A DNA stretch of 64,000 nucleotides from Amylostereum areolatum (GCA_012932865.1 SAXG01000018.1:1-64000); one strand, 5' to 3'; shown: positions 52,538 through 63,639, numbered from the stretch's first letter. Numbers and translations: made by a program. The notes: a model not told the origin generated them from the sequence alone.

Positions 52538-55500
52538 AACGCCCCCCAGTTGCGTCGTCTGGTGGAGGCAAAGGACTTTTGGTATCATCGTCGAATCGTT
52601 TCGCTGTATTATCATCCATGCATACCTGTGAGTAATCGTACCCCCCGTGTTTGTATCTGTCTACTGTCACCAAGAACAGGCAAACACCATCGATCACGCT
52701 CAAAGTCAAGCTGATCGGACGAGTTACCAAAAGAGAAATCGACGCAGACGCGCTGCTTGATAGCGGCGCAGAAGGAATTATCCTGAACCGAAGCTTCGTT
52801 GAACGCAAGAAGCTCACCACAAGAAAACTAGAAAACCCGTTCCCCGTGCGTAATGTGGATGGCACCGAGAACGTCATGGGCTGGGTACGCGACACAACGA
52901 CCCAGCGGATCCGGATATACTCGCAAGATTCAAAGGCGTACCATGAGGAAGAAGCTGAGTTCTTCATCACCGACATCGGCGATCATGACATGATCCTTGG
53001 AACAGACTGGCTCGACGAGCACAATCCCACCATAGACTGGCAACGAGACCGTGTTGACATGCTCCGCTGCCCTCCCTCGTGCACTCTGTCCAAACCTCCT
53101 GTGACGAACCTCGCAACCAAGCCACGGAAACCATCATCGGTCCAATCACAGCGTAAGGTTGAAGCAGGTAAAACCCCGAGGACACCTCTCGTTGTGGACG
53201 ATCCCTTCCCAGAGCCGACATATGTGTCCTGGACCCCAGTCCCCACTTATGTTATTCCTGCACGCAGAGTCAAAGGTGTTCGCGTCCGCACGGTCCATTG
53301 CTCCCCTCTACCCGCACGACTCTTCACTGAAGACGACGACGAGCGGCCCATGGTATTCCGAGACTGGGAGATCAATGGACTACGCCGCGCCGGAATCCTC
53401 CCTGAAACCGATGGTCCTAATCCAGATGCAATACCCATCCGCGCGGGCTTTACAAAAGCGCAGGAGCTTGCAGAGCATTCAAAAGAGAACGCACGCCCGC
53501 AAACCTTTGAAGACTTAGTCCCCCCGCCGTACCGCGACTTCGCGCCTGTATTCGACAAAAAAACCTCCGAGCGACTTCCTGACCGACGACCATGGGACCA
53601 TGCTATCGACATGAAAGACGGCTTTGAACCCAAACCGTGCAAAATCTACCCCCTCTCACCTTCCGAGCAGATCGAACTCGACACCTTCCTCGACGACCAC
53701 CTGAAGAAGGGCTATATCCGCCCATCGAAGTCACCTCAGGCGAGTCCGTTCTTCTTTGTGAAGAAAAAGGATGGAAAGCTGCGTCCCGTACAGGACTATC
53801 GAGAATTAAACAAGGGCACTGTCAAGAATGAATACCCCTTGCCACTGATCTCTGAAATTGTCGACCGCCTCAAAGGTGCAAAGATCTTCTCAAAGATGGA
53901 TGTTCGCTGGGGCTACAACAATGTCCGCATCAAGGAAGGCGACGAGTGGAAGGCTGCGTTCAAGACGAATCGCGGTCTCTTCGGACCTACGGTGATGTTT
54001 TTTGGGCTTATGAACTCCCCTGCAACATTTCAGGCAATGATGAATGAACTGTTCAAGGATCTCATCGACTCGGGCAAGGTCATCATCTACATGGACGACA
54101 TCTTGGTGTTCACTCGCACCATGGACGAACACCGTGCCATAGTGCGGCAGGTTCTGCAGTGTTTGCAAGACAACGACCTCTTCCTCAAACCGGAGAAATG
54201 CGTCTTTGAGCAAGACTCTGTCGAATACCTCGGACTCATCATCTCGCACGACAAGATCGCTATGGACCCCGTCAAGGTAGCAGGTATTCAGGACTGGCCG
54301 ACACCACGAACGGTCAAAGATGTGCAATCCTTCCTCGGCTTTGGCAACTTCTACCGACGTTTCATCAAGGACTTCTCCAAGGTTGCACGGCCCCTATTTG
54401 ATCTGACAAAGAAGGACTGCACATGGGACTGGTCGACGGACTGCCAAACTGTGTTTGACGCACTGAAAGCTGCGTTTACTTCCTCCCCCGTCTTGGTCAT
54501 GCCTGACCCAAAGAAGCCTTACCTCGTTGAAGTCGATGCCTCGGACTTTGCTACTGGAGGTATACTCTCGCAGAAAGGCGACGACGGTCACTGGCATCCA
54601 GTGGCGTATCTGTCCAAGGCCCTATCGGAACCGGAACGGAACTACGACATCTACGACAAGGAGCTGCTTGCGATCATCCGCGCGCTTGAAGCCTGGCGCC
54701 ACTACCTCGAAGGCGCCCCCGACACCGTCGAAATCTGGACAGATCACAAGAACCTGGAGCACTTCAAGACGGCACAGAAGCTGAGCCGCCGACAGGCACG
54801 TTGGGCTCTATTCCTCACTCGATTTGACTTCTCGCTCGTTCATAAACCAGGAATTTCCCACCGCCCGGATCCAATGTCTCGACGACCCGATCACAAGGAT
54901 GGTGTTGAAAACGACAACAAGGAGCGCGTCTTGCTCGACCCCAAGTACTTCCAAGTACGCGCAACAAGGCCAGGAGCAGTAACCTCCCTCGGTGATGTCG
55001 AACTCCGACGACGTATCCGCGACTGCAAAACCAAGGACATCGAGGTCGTTCAAGCCCTGGACGCCATCTTACGAAACGGACCACGTACACTCGTCAAGAA
55101 CCTTCAAGAGTGGAACTACAAAGAAGGCCTGGTCCTGTTTAGAGGAAAGGTATATGTCCCTGCAGATGACGAGTTGTGACGCGACATTGTCAAAATGTAC
55201 CATGAATCGCCCCTGGCTGGACACCCCGGTCGCTTCAAGACTTACAAGCTTGTGAGTCGTGAATATTGGTGGCCTGGCATGTCTGTCTTTGTCCGCGACT
55301 TTGTAGCAGGATGCACAACCTGCCAGTCGACGAAGACACAGAGCAGCCGACCCCACGTCGACATGATCCCAAACGAAGTACCCGATCGACCATTTGGCGT
55401 CATCTCTACCGACTTCATTATCGAGCTCCCTGACTGCGAAGGCTATAACACCGTCAATGTCGTAGTCGATCGCCTCGCCAAGATGGTGGTTACCACCCCA

Positions 55501-56625
55501 TGTACAACGAAGATCACCAGCGATGGCACGGCCGACATTCTCTTCGATAAGGTATACCGACACTACGGCTTAGCAGACAAGATCATCTCGGATCGTGGAC
55601 CCCAATTTGCTGGACAGGTGATGCGTACACTCAACGAGAAGCTTGGGATCAAGTCCGCCCTCAGCACAGCGTATCACCCACAGACAGACGGCCAAACCGA
55701 ACGCGAGAACCAGAACCTCGAGCAGTTTCTGCGAGTATTCTGCAACTACCGTCAAGACGACTGGGTGAAGTGGTTGCCCTTCTTCGAGTTTTCTCACAAC
55801 TCTCGCACCCATGCAGCTACTGGAAAGGCTCCCTTTGAAGTCCTCTACGGCTTCCTCCCCAAGATGTACCCATCCGTAAACCCGTCCTCCAAGGTCCCTG
55901 CAGTTGAAGAACACCTCCGTCAACTTGAAGAAGTCCGACAAGAGATCAAAGCCAGCCTTGCCCTTGCATCGGACTTAATAAAGCACTATAATGGTGACAC
56001 GATCAGCAAATCGACACTGTTTGCCATTGGAGACAAGGTCTGGCTCGAAGGCAAAAACCTGAAGACGACGAGGCCGAAAGCTAAGCTTGCTGCCAAACGA
56101 TTTGGACCCTTCGAGATCGTTGACGTCATTAGCCCAGTGAACTACCGCCTGAAGCTGCCGAAGACGTGGAGAATCCACCCAGTCTTCCATGCTTCGCTGC
56201 TCACCGCGTACAAGGAGACAACGGCACATGGTCCAAACTATGAACAACCGCCGCCTGACCTCGTTGATGACGAAGAAGAATATGACGTTGAAGACATCAT
56301 CGACTCGAAGCCGACCCGCAACAAGAAAGGCATACAATACCTCGTCAAGTGGGCAGGCTATCCTGACTCCGAGAATACCTGGCTCCCTCACTCCTCGCTC
56401 TCAAAGGTCACCGACATGATCGACGCCTTCCACAAACGCCATCCAAACGCGCCTCGCCCTGTGCGTTCCCTCGGCATCTCCTTTGACGATTTTCTCGCAT
56501 CTACCCTTGCAGATGACATCGCGCTCCAGGCGAAAGCGCGTCTTAAAGGGGGGGAAATGTCACGGATCGCTCCATTTCTCTCTTCGTTTGCAGACCTCAT
56601 ACACGCGACGTGTCACGGCACATGA
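52529..56625 (+). pseudogene. T10 Pol (two in-frame stops)
   Basis: Same domain order as T6 Pol: protease near 52750, RT IYMDDILVF near 54090, RNase H near 54530-54770, integrase zinc finger near 55210-55320, DDE core near 55400-55700, GPF/Y 56095, chromodomain near 56330-56400. Stops: TAA at 52633-52635 (CAA in T6), about 35 codons in, and the TGA at 55177-55179 shared with T6 and T9. Ends in the 3' LTR at 56625. Confidence 0.9.
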
Positions 56626-56977
56626 CTTTCCCTTGCATCACATGCTTCAATGACGTCATTGCCCGGACTTCCGAGCGGGGTTCCGCATCCTTATCTATGA
56701 CATCACTGCTCCGGACCTTCGTCCTCCGCCCCATGACTCCTTTCCTATTGTTCCCCCCGCTCGCACCACTATCGCATCGCATCGCACCATCGTTCCCACT
56801 TGTATATAAGGACAGTGTTTCTCTTCCCTTTTCCCTAGACTGTCCATCTCGTCATACGGTACTGTAGCGCACGTTGCACTACCCTAGACCCCGGCACTCT
56901 CGAATCTATTTTCTTCTCGCTCCTCCCATCGTCACGACTTAGGCGGTTCCTCGGTCTCATAAACTGTGTTTCTGACA
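56558..56977 (+). repeat. T10 3' LTR
   Basis: 420 bp, preceded by the purine tract AAAGGGGGGGAAA. Confidence 0.95.
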
Positions 56978-57041
56978 TCAATAAGTCCTAAAGCGTGTAA
57001 CCGATGTAAAGTAAAAAGAAAATTATAGGCCGTTCATGACA
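56978..57041 (-). repeat. T7 5' LTR, displaced first 64 bp
   Basis: On the minus strand begins TGTCATGAACGGCCTATAAT and ends TTAGGACTTATTGA, matching the first 64 bp of the T7 3' LTR with few changes. The last five bases are the TSD shared with 27271-27275. This is the outer boundary of the element cluster. Confidence 0.93.
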
Positions 57042-57082
57042 CCGCAGTTTAGGCCGGAGCTGCTCCATGTTTCAGTAGCAGG

Positions 57083-59641
57083 TCACCACGACATCTGGCT
57101 GGACTGATTGGGTTGATCTGGAAGCAGACGAATTAGCACAGGGAAATCAGCTGGTTGAAAGACTTACCAGTGTCGACGTGATAGGTTCCGACGATTAACT
57201 CCCGCTCGTCATCACTCAGTCTACCCTCCCAAAGCTTGCCGTCCTCAAGTTGATGCGCTGTGCCATACAACCACGTGTCATAAGTTAAAGGCAACATGAC
57301 CACAGTCTTGTCTAGAACTTCGCGAGTGAGCCGACCTATAATGCCGCCTTCGAGAAGTGCCGCAACACCACGCGGAGAACAAAGAAACTTGTCATGCTCA
57401 GCGACATATACCTGGTAGTCAACAAAGTTCGGGGCGTATTCGTGTGGACACCAGCCAAGAGGTCGGGTTGGAGGAGGGGTTGGTGCAGGCAAGTCAATGT
57501 TGGTAAACTCGCAAAGATGGAATCTGACTTGCCACTGTAGCAAGGTCTTGGCGAGGTCTTGCATGCCCTGTGGCCGCTGGCGGAGGACAAATAGGACATC
57601 TGCGGCGCGCTCAAGGACAATGCTCCAGTGTCTGAAAGAGCTATCTTGAATCCACCATCCCGATAGGCCCTCCAGGTCAATCCTCGACAAAGCGAGCGGG
57701 GCCTGCCGCATCAGAATTGCTCTCGGAGGCCTGGAACGACAGAGGTTGTACACTTTCTCTTCCAATCCAGGATCCGACGCCAACTTGGCCAGTTCACCAA
57801 CGAAGAATCGAACCCAGGACTTGACGCTATCCAGACAAGGCAGCTGGTTTTCCTGCAGAACTGCCCACATCGCAGTTTGCCAAGTCATCAAAGGCTCGCC
57901 GTGCATCGGAAGGTCCAGAGCCGTGGGAAGGAAGCCGTACCGCAGGTACCCAATTCTCAAGAATTGACATTTCTCATCCCGCGGCAACACCGAAGGAGGG
58001 TGTGGACGGTGGGGGCGGCTGAGGCGGGAGCAAGGTAGCGGGTGTTGAAGCAGGGGAGGCACAGGGGTGGATGGAAACCTGGGAGGAGGAGCTGACGGAG
58101 CGGGACACCGCGCTGACCTTGGATGGTGGCTCAAAGTCGCACATCATCGCCATGCTTGGGTTCACGGCCTCGACTTGGGGGTACAGGTGGGAAAAAGCGG
58201 ATTCCCAATCGTCGAAGTCCTCTTCATCCCAATAATCTAGGGATTCGTCCCATTGCAGGTCGCTTGCCCACATGACAGTCGGCTCTGTTGGCTGGGGTAC
58301 CCAGCAATCCGCAATGTCCCACTTATTGCGCAGAGCATTGAAGCGCTTTGCGCTGTTCAGGTGACCCGTCCATTCAATTGAGACGATCAACTTGGGAACG
58401 AATCAACAAGTCCAAAACCCATTGTCTTTCTCCCATAGAAACACGGCGGCCCTGGTTGGCACTTTGAATGCCCGTGCATGCTTCTCCTGTTGCAGTCTAG
58501 CGGTCCGCTCCTTGGCTAAAGAAGGGGTGGAGTCTTGACGGGTTATCCGTATTGCGTCCATTGCGTCCCGTCTCGCAAAAAATGCCTCCATGGTCTCTTC
58601 CGGCTGCTGATTGGTACTGTAGTTGACAGGCCTGTCCTCCAGTGGCACGGAGGGGGGAGATTGTTCCATGAAAACATCCCCATAAAAACGGAAGACTCGT
58701 TCACCTACAGGTACCGTGTTTGCATCGGTCTGGGTAGGGACGAGCGTTGGGTGAGCCTGTTTTTGTTGGTGCTCCTCGGCCTGACGAAGGAGATGCTTTT
58801 TGACTCGTTTCTTCTCCTCTTCTATTGCGGGCGCGATCTCCGCCTGGGAAGGCATCCAGTGCACACTGAGCAGCTTGAACACCGGATCCTCGCTCCATTT
58901 GATTCACACCGGTACGCAAGATGGGAATTTCTCCATGTCCTTCAAGAAGTGGCAATTCTTATCTACTATGATGCCAACGCCGTGAACTAGGCCGGTAGCT
59001 ATGTCCTTGAGACCCTCCAGCAAGGCCCTTTCCAGACGACACTCCACCAAGAGGATCCTCTCCCAGAAAAGCTGTCCTGATCTGCCAGGGTACTTGGTCC
59101 TGAGATCGGCCGTTGGCAGCTCAGCGGGGAACATCGTGAACAGGTATTGAACCATGGCGATGTAGGACATAAACGCCTGTCGCGCTCCCATAATTATGTG
59201 CAAGGCCTCAGATCGGGTGTTGAACAACACCGTGAAACCCACAGTCGACGGTGCTCTGGCAGGAATGTACTTGAGAGCAAAGATTGTTCCGTTGTACTTG
59301 CCCAGGATTTGCCAAAGGTTACGGAAGCTGGACTCTATCTCAGTCCACTTCTTGCAGACCAAAGGGGCTAAAATCCACCGCCCGTCGGCCCTGCACTGAA
59401 TGGGCAGGTTCTTCCCCGTATACGCAAGTGATGCAAGTAACCGGCCAGGATTGTCCAACTTCTGCGGGACGAACACCAACCATGGTTGTGCGTTGACGTA
59501 CCACCACGGGTTTTTGCCGAGCCGCGCGCTCAGCGGCTGTGCAATCTCTCCGTAGTCAAATGGCCCTGCTCTGAGGACCTCGTCAGGGACTTGTAGCATG
59601 TCTTCGGTGTTGATCGACAGGAACACTCGACCCTCATACAT
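57083..59641 (-). pseudogene. Host gene of unknown function, probably damaged
   Basis: Minus-strand coding from ATG 59641 (MYEGRVFLSINTEDM). A stop at 58904 can be removed by an in-frame intron of 66 or 72 nt (donor GTGTGA or GTACCG near 58911-58917, acceptor CCCAG), leading into a charged helix (IAPAIEEEKKRVKK). A TGA at 58403-58405 interrupts clearly coding sequence (FWTC-stop-FVPKLIVSIEW) and a frame change near 58000-58100 precedes the C-terminal part (DEKCQFLRIGYLRYGFLPTA onward). The end is well formed: a 50-nt intron 57118-57167 (GTAAGT...GCTAAT...CCAG) and a short last exon ending TGA at 57083. No known domain is recognised. It ends 41 bp from the T7 LTR. Either a pseudogene or a gene whose middle exons I have misread. 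Confidence 0.6.
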
Positions 59642-60150
59642 ATATACTTTACGCGTACGCCTAGTAATAAAATGATCAGTCTTGTGTCACAGTTTCTGAT
59701 TAAATTGCTATGTACATGAGCTTTTGTTCCTGCTCCGTGTACACGTGAAATTCCGGTAGCGCTTGATGGTGTATGAACTGTGGCCATGACATCTCGGGCT
59801 GCAGGTGGGCGCGATCACGACGCAGGAAGGGCACGCGTCCTACCGGTCCACGCAGAAACCGTGTGGAGCGTAGCGACGAGATGGCCAGGGAGTAGAGACG
59901 AGCGAGCTGATCACACCGGATTGGTATATTGGGATGGGCGCGAGCGGTGAGCGGCCAGTTGCAAGAACAGATGAATAACGGGGAGAAGAGATACAGTTAG
60001 ACATGCATGGCTCAAATGTTGTCGGTGCTCACCAAAACGTTGCTTTTCTTCCGGGCCTGATTCAGTGAAACGCCGCGGCAAGGTGGTGGTCAAAGCCGGG
60101 TTGGAGGCGGCAAGTGGCACGCTAGGATGGCCTGGCAGACAAAGATGCAA
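59642..60150. other. Intergenic, no feature seen
   Basis: No convincing ORF, RNA gene or element; a partial copy of the repeat described at 60151 may lie near 59848-59870. Confidence 0.5.
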
Positions 60151-60190
60151 GGCCCACAAGTCTGCACAGAAAACACGCAGAGCGTGGAAG
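60151..60190 (-). repeat. Dispersed 40-bp module, copy 1
   Basis: Minus strand TTCCACGCTCTGCGTGTTTT followed by CTGTGCAGACTTGTGGGCC; related to copies at 60830, 61374 and 61881. Confidence 0.65.
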
Positions 60191-60235
60191 GAGAAAGGAG
60201 GGTTGGCGGACGGGTGTTTAAGAATGGGCGCATGC

Positions 60236-60600
60236 AAGGGCGGATATAAGGTTGGCCACAGGCGAGCAGAGCCGCGTGCGACGAGGGGTGCGTGAACGGG
60301 CGGGTGGCACGTGCATAGGCGGGCGGGCGCGTGCAAGGGCGGGCGCGTATAAGGGCAGGCGGGCGCGTGGGTGGGTGGCGCGTGCAGGGATGGGCGGGTG
60401 CATGCAGGGGCAGGTGAGCGTGTGTAATGGAGGGCATGTACAAGGTCGGCCGGGCGCGTACAGGGGCAGGTGGCGCGTGCAGAAACGGGCGGTAGAATAC
60501 AGGGGAGGGTGAGCGCGTATAATGGAGGGCGCGCATGAGGTCGGGTGGGCCTGTGCAAGGGCGGGCAGGCGCAAGGTGGCGGGTGGGACGGGAGGGCGGC
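60236..60600. repeat. GC-rich degenerate minisatellite
   Basis: Irregular repetition of words such as GGGCGGGCGCGTGCAAGGGC, GGTGGCGCGTGCAG and GTGTGTAATGGAGGGC. Long frames on both strands here are products of low complexity (Pro/Ala/Arg/His-rich) and not genes. Confidence 0.8.
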
Positions 60601-60722
60601 GTACGAAACGGGGAGGAAATAAGGTAATGAAATAAGCGACGATAGCGGGAAAAGAGAGGATGGAAGATCTCATCTAGGACGTGGAGATCGTGTGTGGATT
60701 GGGCACGTGAGGTTGCAGCGGT

Positions 60723-60790
60723 GGTGGCAGTCGAGGCGAGGGCGGGGGCGGGGGCAGGGGCGGAGGCGGGGGCAGTGGCGAGGGGTTGGA
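60723..60790 (+). repeat. G-run tract with quadruplex potential
   Basis: Repeated GGCGGGGGC and GGGGCAGGGGC words give at least four G-runs of three or more with short loops on the plus strand. Confidence 0.7.
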
Positions 60791-60829
60791 TCGTGGACAA
60801 GATCGAACTTGTGGTGGGTGGAACACGTC

Positions 60830-60870
60830 CCACGTGTCTGCGCAGAAGCCGCGCAGAGTGTGAAAGATGG
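60830..60870 (-). repeat. Dispersed 40-bp module, copy 2
   Basis: Minus strand CTTTCACACTCTGCGCGGCT followed by TCTGCGCAGACACGTGGG. Confidence 0.7.
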
Positions 60871-61046
60871 CTTGGAAGGAAAGGCGAGGCTGGGGAGGAC
60901 GGGATGGCAGGGGAGGAGGTGGGGGAGGATAAAATGAAGCGAAAGTAAGGCAAAGGTAAGACTTAGCAACTTCGCGCGGAAGGGGCCCGCGGCGGGCCAA
61001 TGTCTGATTGCCGAGCCTGGGACTTGATCAGCGGCGCTTTCGCAAT

Positions 61047-61205
61047 GTTCGGACCGGAGGGTACTGCACGTGACCTGTCGGAAATTTCCGCCCGGCAGCC
61101 CTTCGCCTCGGACCGGACATTGATGCATGTGACTTGACCATCGGAAATTTCCGCCCAGCACTGCCTTTGCAGTCCCCGGACCGCAGTGCATCGCATGTGC
61201 GCCGG
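61047..61205. repeat. Tandem 63-bp unit with CGGAAATTTCCG palindromes
   Basis: Two full units and a partial third, each opening CGGACCG and continuing with a CATGTGAC/CACGTGAC word; units one and two carry the perfect 12-bp palindrome CGGAAATTTCCG at 61079-61090 and 61142-61153, followed by CCCRGCA. Confidence 0.75.
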
Positions 61206-61373
61206 GCCGCCACAGATTACGCAACAAGTTGCGCCCAAGTTGTGCCTCTCAAGTTGCACCTCTGGGGCTTGAGCCTCCACTCCCACCCGTCTCCTGCCAC
61301 TCCCGCCGCTCCCACCGCTCCCGCCGCTCCCACCGCTTCTGTCCTCCCCAACCTTCCCTCCTCGCCTTCGAAT

Positions 61374-61413
61374 CCGCCTTCCACGCTCTGTGCATCTTCT
61401 GCGCAGACACGTG
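61374..61413 (+). repeat. Dispersed 40-bp module, copy 3
   Basis: CCTTCCACGCTCTGTGCATC then TTCTGCGCAGACACGTG. Confidence 0.7.
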
Positions 61414-61510
61414 AGGCGCGAGCGACCTTCGCCGACGCGTTTACGACGACGACCTCCCGCTAGCCCACCTCACCATTTCCTCGGTCCCAAACACAATCTT
61501 TCAGACTTTC

Positions 61511-61554
61511 GTGAGTAACGTCTCGTTGCTCTGTCCATAACCGCTACTGACTAG
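61511..61554 (+). other. Possible short intron
   Basis: GTGAGT donor, CTGAC branch word and TAG acceptor spanning 44 nt. No clear coding exon on either side, so it may be a 5' untranslated intron of the 62019 gene or chance. Confidence 0.25.
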
Positions 61555-61731
61555 CCCTCCCTGCCTGCCGTTGATTGCCTCGCCTCATTCACAGTCTCCC
61601 TTCCACACCTCCCTCCAACTTGTGCCCTCCCTGCCTGGCACATTGGCCTTGTGTACATACTTCCTTGCACGCCACCTTCACGTGCTGCTCGCCCTCACCC
61701 TCGCCTGCCCGCCCTTGCCATCGCCCGCCCA

Positions 61732-61769
61732 CCCTTGCCCTTGCCCTTGCCCTTGCCCTTGCCCTTGCC
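61732..61769. repeat. (CCCTTG)6 microsatellite
   Basis: Six consecutive hexamers plus a partial unit. Confidence 0.9.
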
Positions 61770-61880
61770 TTCGCCGCTCGCACTGCTACCTCCTTCTGGT
61801 CATGGTTGCAAGATTCTGATGTGTCGTAGACTTGCCAGACCGTCTCGCCTCCTGCCTCGCCTTCCTCCTGGCCCTCCTCC

Positions 61881-61918
61881 TTGCCTTCCATGTTCTGCGC
61901 ATTTTCTGTGCAGACCCA
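61881..61918 (+). repeat. Dispersed 40-bp module, copy 4
   Basis: GCCTTCCATGTTCTGCGCAT then TTTCTGTGCAGACCC. Confidence 0.65.
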
Positions 61919-62018
61919 TAAAGTGCGCATGCCCGGCACATACGTCTTCAGACCCGTCCATCCCATCGCCACCTGTCTTGTCTTTGCCCATCGCCATCGC
62001 CCGTTCCCATCGGATCGG

Positions 62019-63128
62019 ATGAAGTCCTTACTCAAAAGCGGCCCATCCGAAGAAGGTCGTGCAAAAGCCTGCACGTACATTGACCATATGAACCAAACCT
62101 TTGGGTTACAATCGGCCCCGCACTGGCACCTCCTGCCAAATCCTGCTCCTCATACCCATGGGGGAACCCTCCCTCGAGATCCTGACATAGATGTGTTGTA
62201 TTCCTTCTTCAAAATGTTTCCCGGTCCTCTGGTGAGTGCCAACCGTGTTCTGCCACTGCCACCACTGATTCATTTTCCAGGGTCTTCCACGTCCTGGCCT
62301 TTCGCCTCCACTCCCGCTTGCACCCTCGCCGCCCGACAACTGCTCACCCATGAACGCACTGATGGGCACGTTAGGTGGTCTACCCGTCGAAGGGTGTCTC
62401 AAGACCGAATGGGAAGAGGCAAGGGCCTACGTCCATGGTATCTGCAGTGCCAAGGACTACTGTGTGAGTCTCCTTAGCTTTGGTATGGATGATTCCGGCT
62501 GACGACGTCCCAGGATTATTACCCTTTTCCTCCCATGAAGGTTGGGAACCTGTGGCAGGCACACGGGTACTCGCTGCCCCCCTTCAACGTCCTCGAGCTC
62601 TCCGTCGAGGACCTAGCATACGAATACTGGTCTGCCTACTTTGGTAGTCAGCCAGATGATCGCATCACACTCAAATTTGACCGCCGCTGGCTTGTCTATT
62701 CTCAAACAGGATGGGACTGGTCAGGCCTGTATTCGTTTGGACTCAGGGGCCTACCCTCGCTGCTTGTTGGCCTTTACTACTGGGCTCTCAGGCTGTTAGG
62801 AAGCAGCGTAACCCTGAACACTTCAACGTTGGATGCTTGCAAACAGTGGTACAACTGGCGAGTATGCGCAAAAGACCTGGTCGACGTCATCGCGACTCTG
62901 CAAGGCATCAGCTTCGGTCAAATTTCCTGTGTCGCCAAAGACCTTGGCGTCCGCGCGCGCCACCGAAGTGGGCATCGCAAATTGTTGACGTGGTACGACG
63001 GTCCTCCTCCCGCTGTTGTACAACCCACTGTTGTCGGTCATGGCGCGGTTCCCCCTCTTCCACCCTCGGCACCTCGACCCACCCAATCAAGGTCGAAGAT
63101 GGCACACTTGACAACCCGATCGAGGTAG
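62019..63128 (+). CDS. Host gene of unknown function, three exons
   Basis: Exons 62019-62231, 62281-62463 and 62514-63128, joined by introns of 49 and 50 nt with GTGAGT donors, CTGAT/CTGAC branch words and CAG acceptors; the frame is kept across both. The ATG at 62019 (MKSLLKSGPSEEGRAKA) is the likely start, though the frame is open further up to 61881. Middle exon has a Pro-rich stretch; the last exon is rich in Trp and Tyr (YEYWSAYFGSQPDDRITLKF, QTGWDWSGLYSFGLRGLPSL). Residues near 62750-62800 (LLVGLYYWALRLLGSS) are mildly hydrophobic. An alternative 3' frame ends HPIKVEDGTLDNPIEVDPDC, so an unseen intron near 63000 is possible. No known domain is recognised. Confidence 0.6.
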
Positions 63129-63215
63129 ATCCCGACTGCTGAATTACCGTACATGTATCGCTGCGACCATGAATATAGAATATCTGGCTCCCTCCTCCCT
63201 TTCCAACCTGAGTCC

Positions 63216-63319
63216 CGCCCCGGTCCGGTACCCGCTGAGATCATGACATATTTTTGGGATGCCTTTCCCAAGGCATCCCGAAAATATGTCATGATCTCAG
63301 CAAACCGGGACCGGGCAAG
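63216..63319. repeat. Long near-perfect hairpin
   Basis: 32-nt arms 63234-63265 and 63270-63301 with one mismatch and a 4-nt loop (TCCC), extended outward by imperfect GC-rich arms to about 63216 and 63319. It lies in the gap between two plus-strand genes. Candidate foldback element or structured RNA; no clear target duplication. Confidence 0.85.
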
Positions 63320-63639
63320 ATTGAAATAACCGCGTGGTGCATCGACCGGGGCTAACGGTCCCATCAATGCCTGCTGATTGAATTTTCCCTGAGGTACGCT
63401 CCTCATTGGGCAGAAGGGATAGTGTGGTACAGACTCTTCGAACCGCAAAAAGTCGACGGCAGTTGTATACGGTCATCATAGACAGTACATCCCATTTTTT
63501 CCATCCAACCTCCTTCATGTTCCCCATGCTACATGCCGCCTATCTTTACTGTACAATGGTGCAGGTTACGCATGGGCAACTCTGCCCTGGGCAGGCAATT
63601 TGTCCTGCCTCTAAATTATTTCAAGCCTGACATTAGCCA

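Larger units (their letters stand above)
49884..56977 (+). mobile_element. T10: near-identical partner of T6
   Basis: 7,094 bp, LTRs 49884-50303 and 56558-56977 (420 bp each, five differences seen). Flanks GGCTA and TCAAT do not match each other but match T6 crosswise. Before the inversion it lay in the T7 5' LTR. Compared with T6 it has one extra stop in Pol. Confidence 0.95.

Noticed and set aside
20177..56977. T6 and T10 as terminal inverted repeats of one giant transposon
   Set aside because: Each is a complete LTR retrotransposon, and the crosswise TSDs plus the split T4 pol and T7 LTR are explained by an inversion.
59911..60953. Long Pro/His/Arg-rich minus-strand frames
   Set aside because: They follow the GC-rich minisatellite composition and show no start context, domain or intron pattern.
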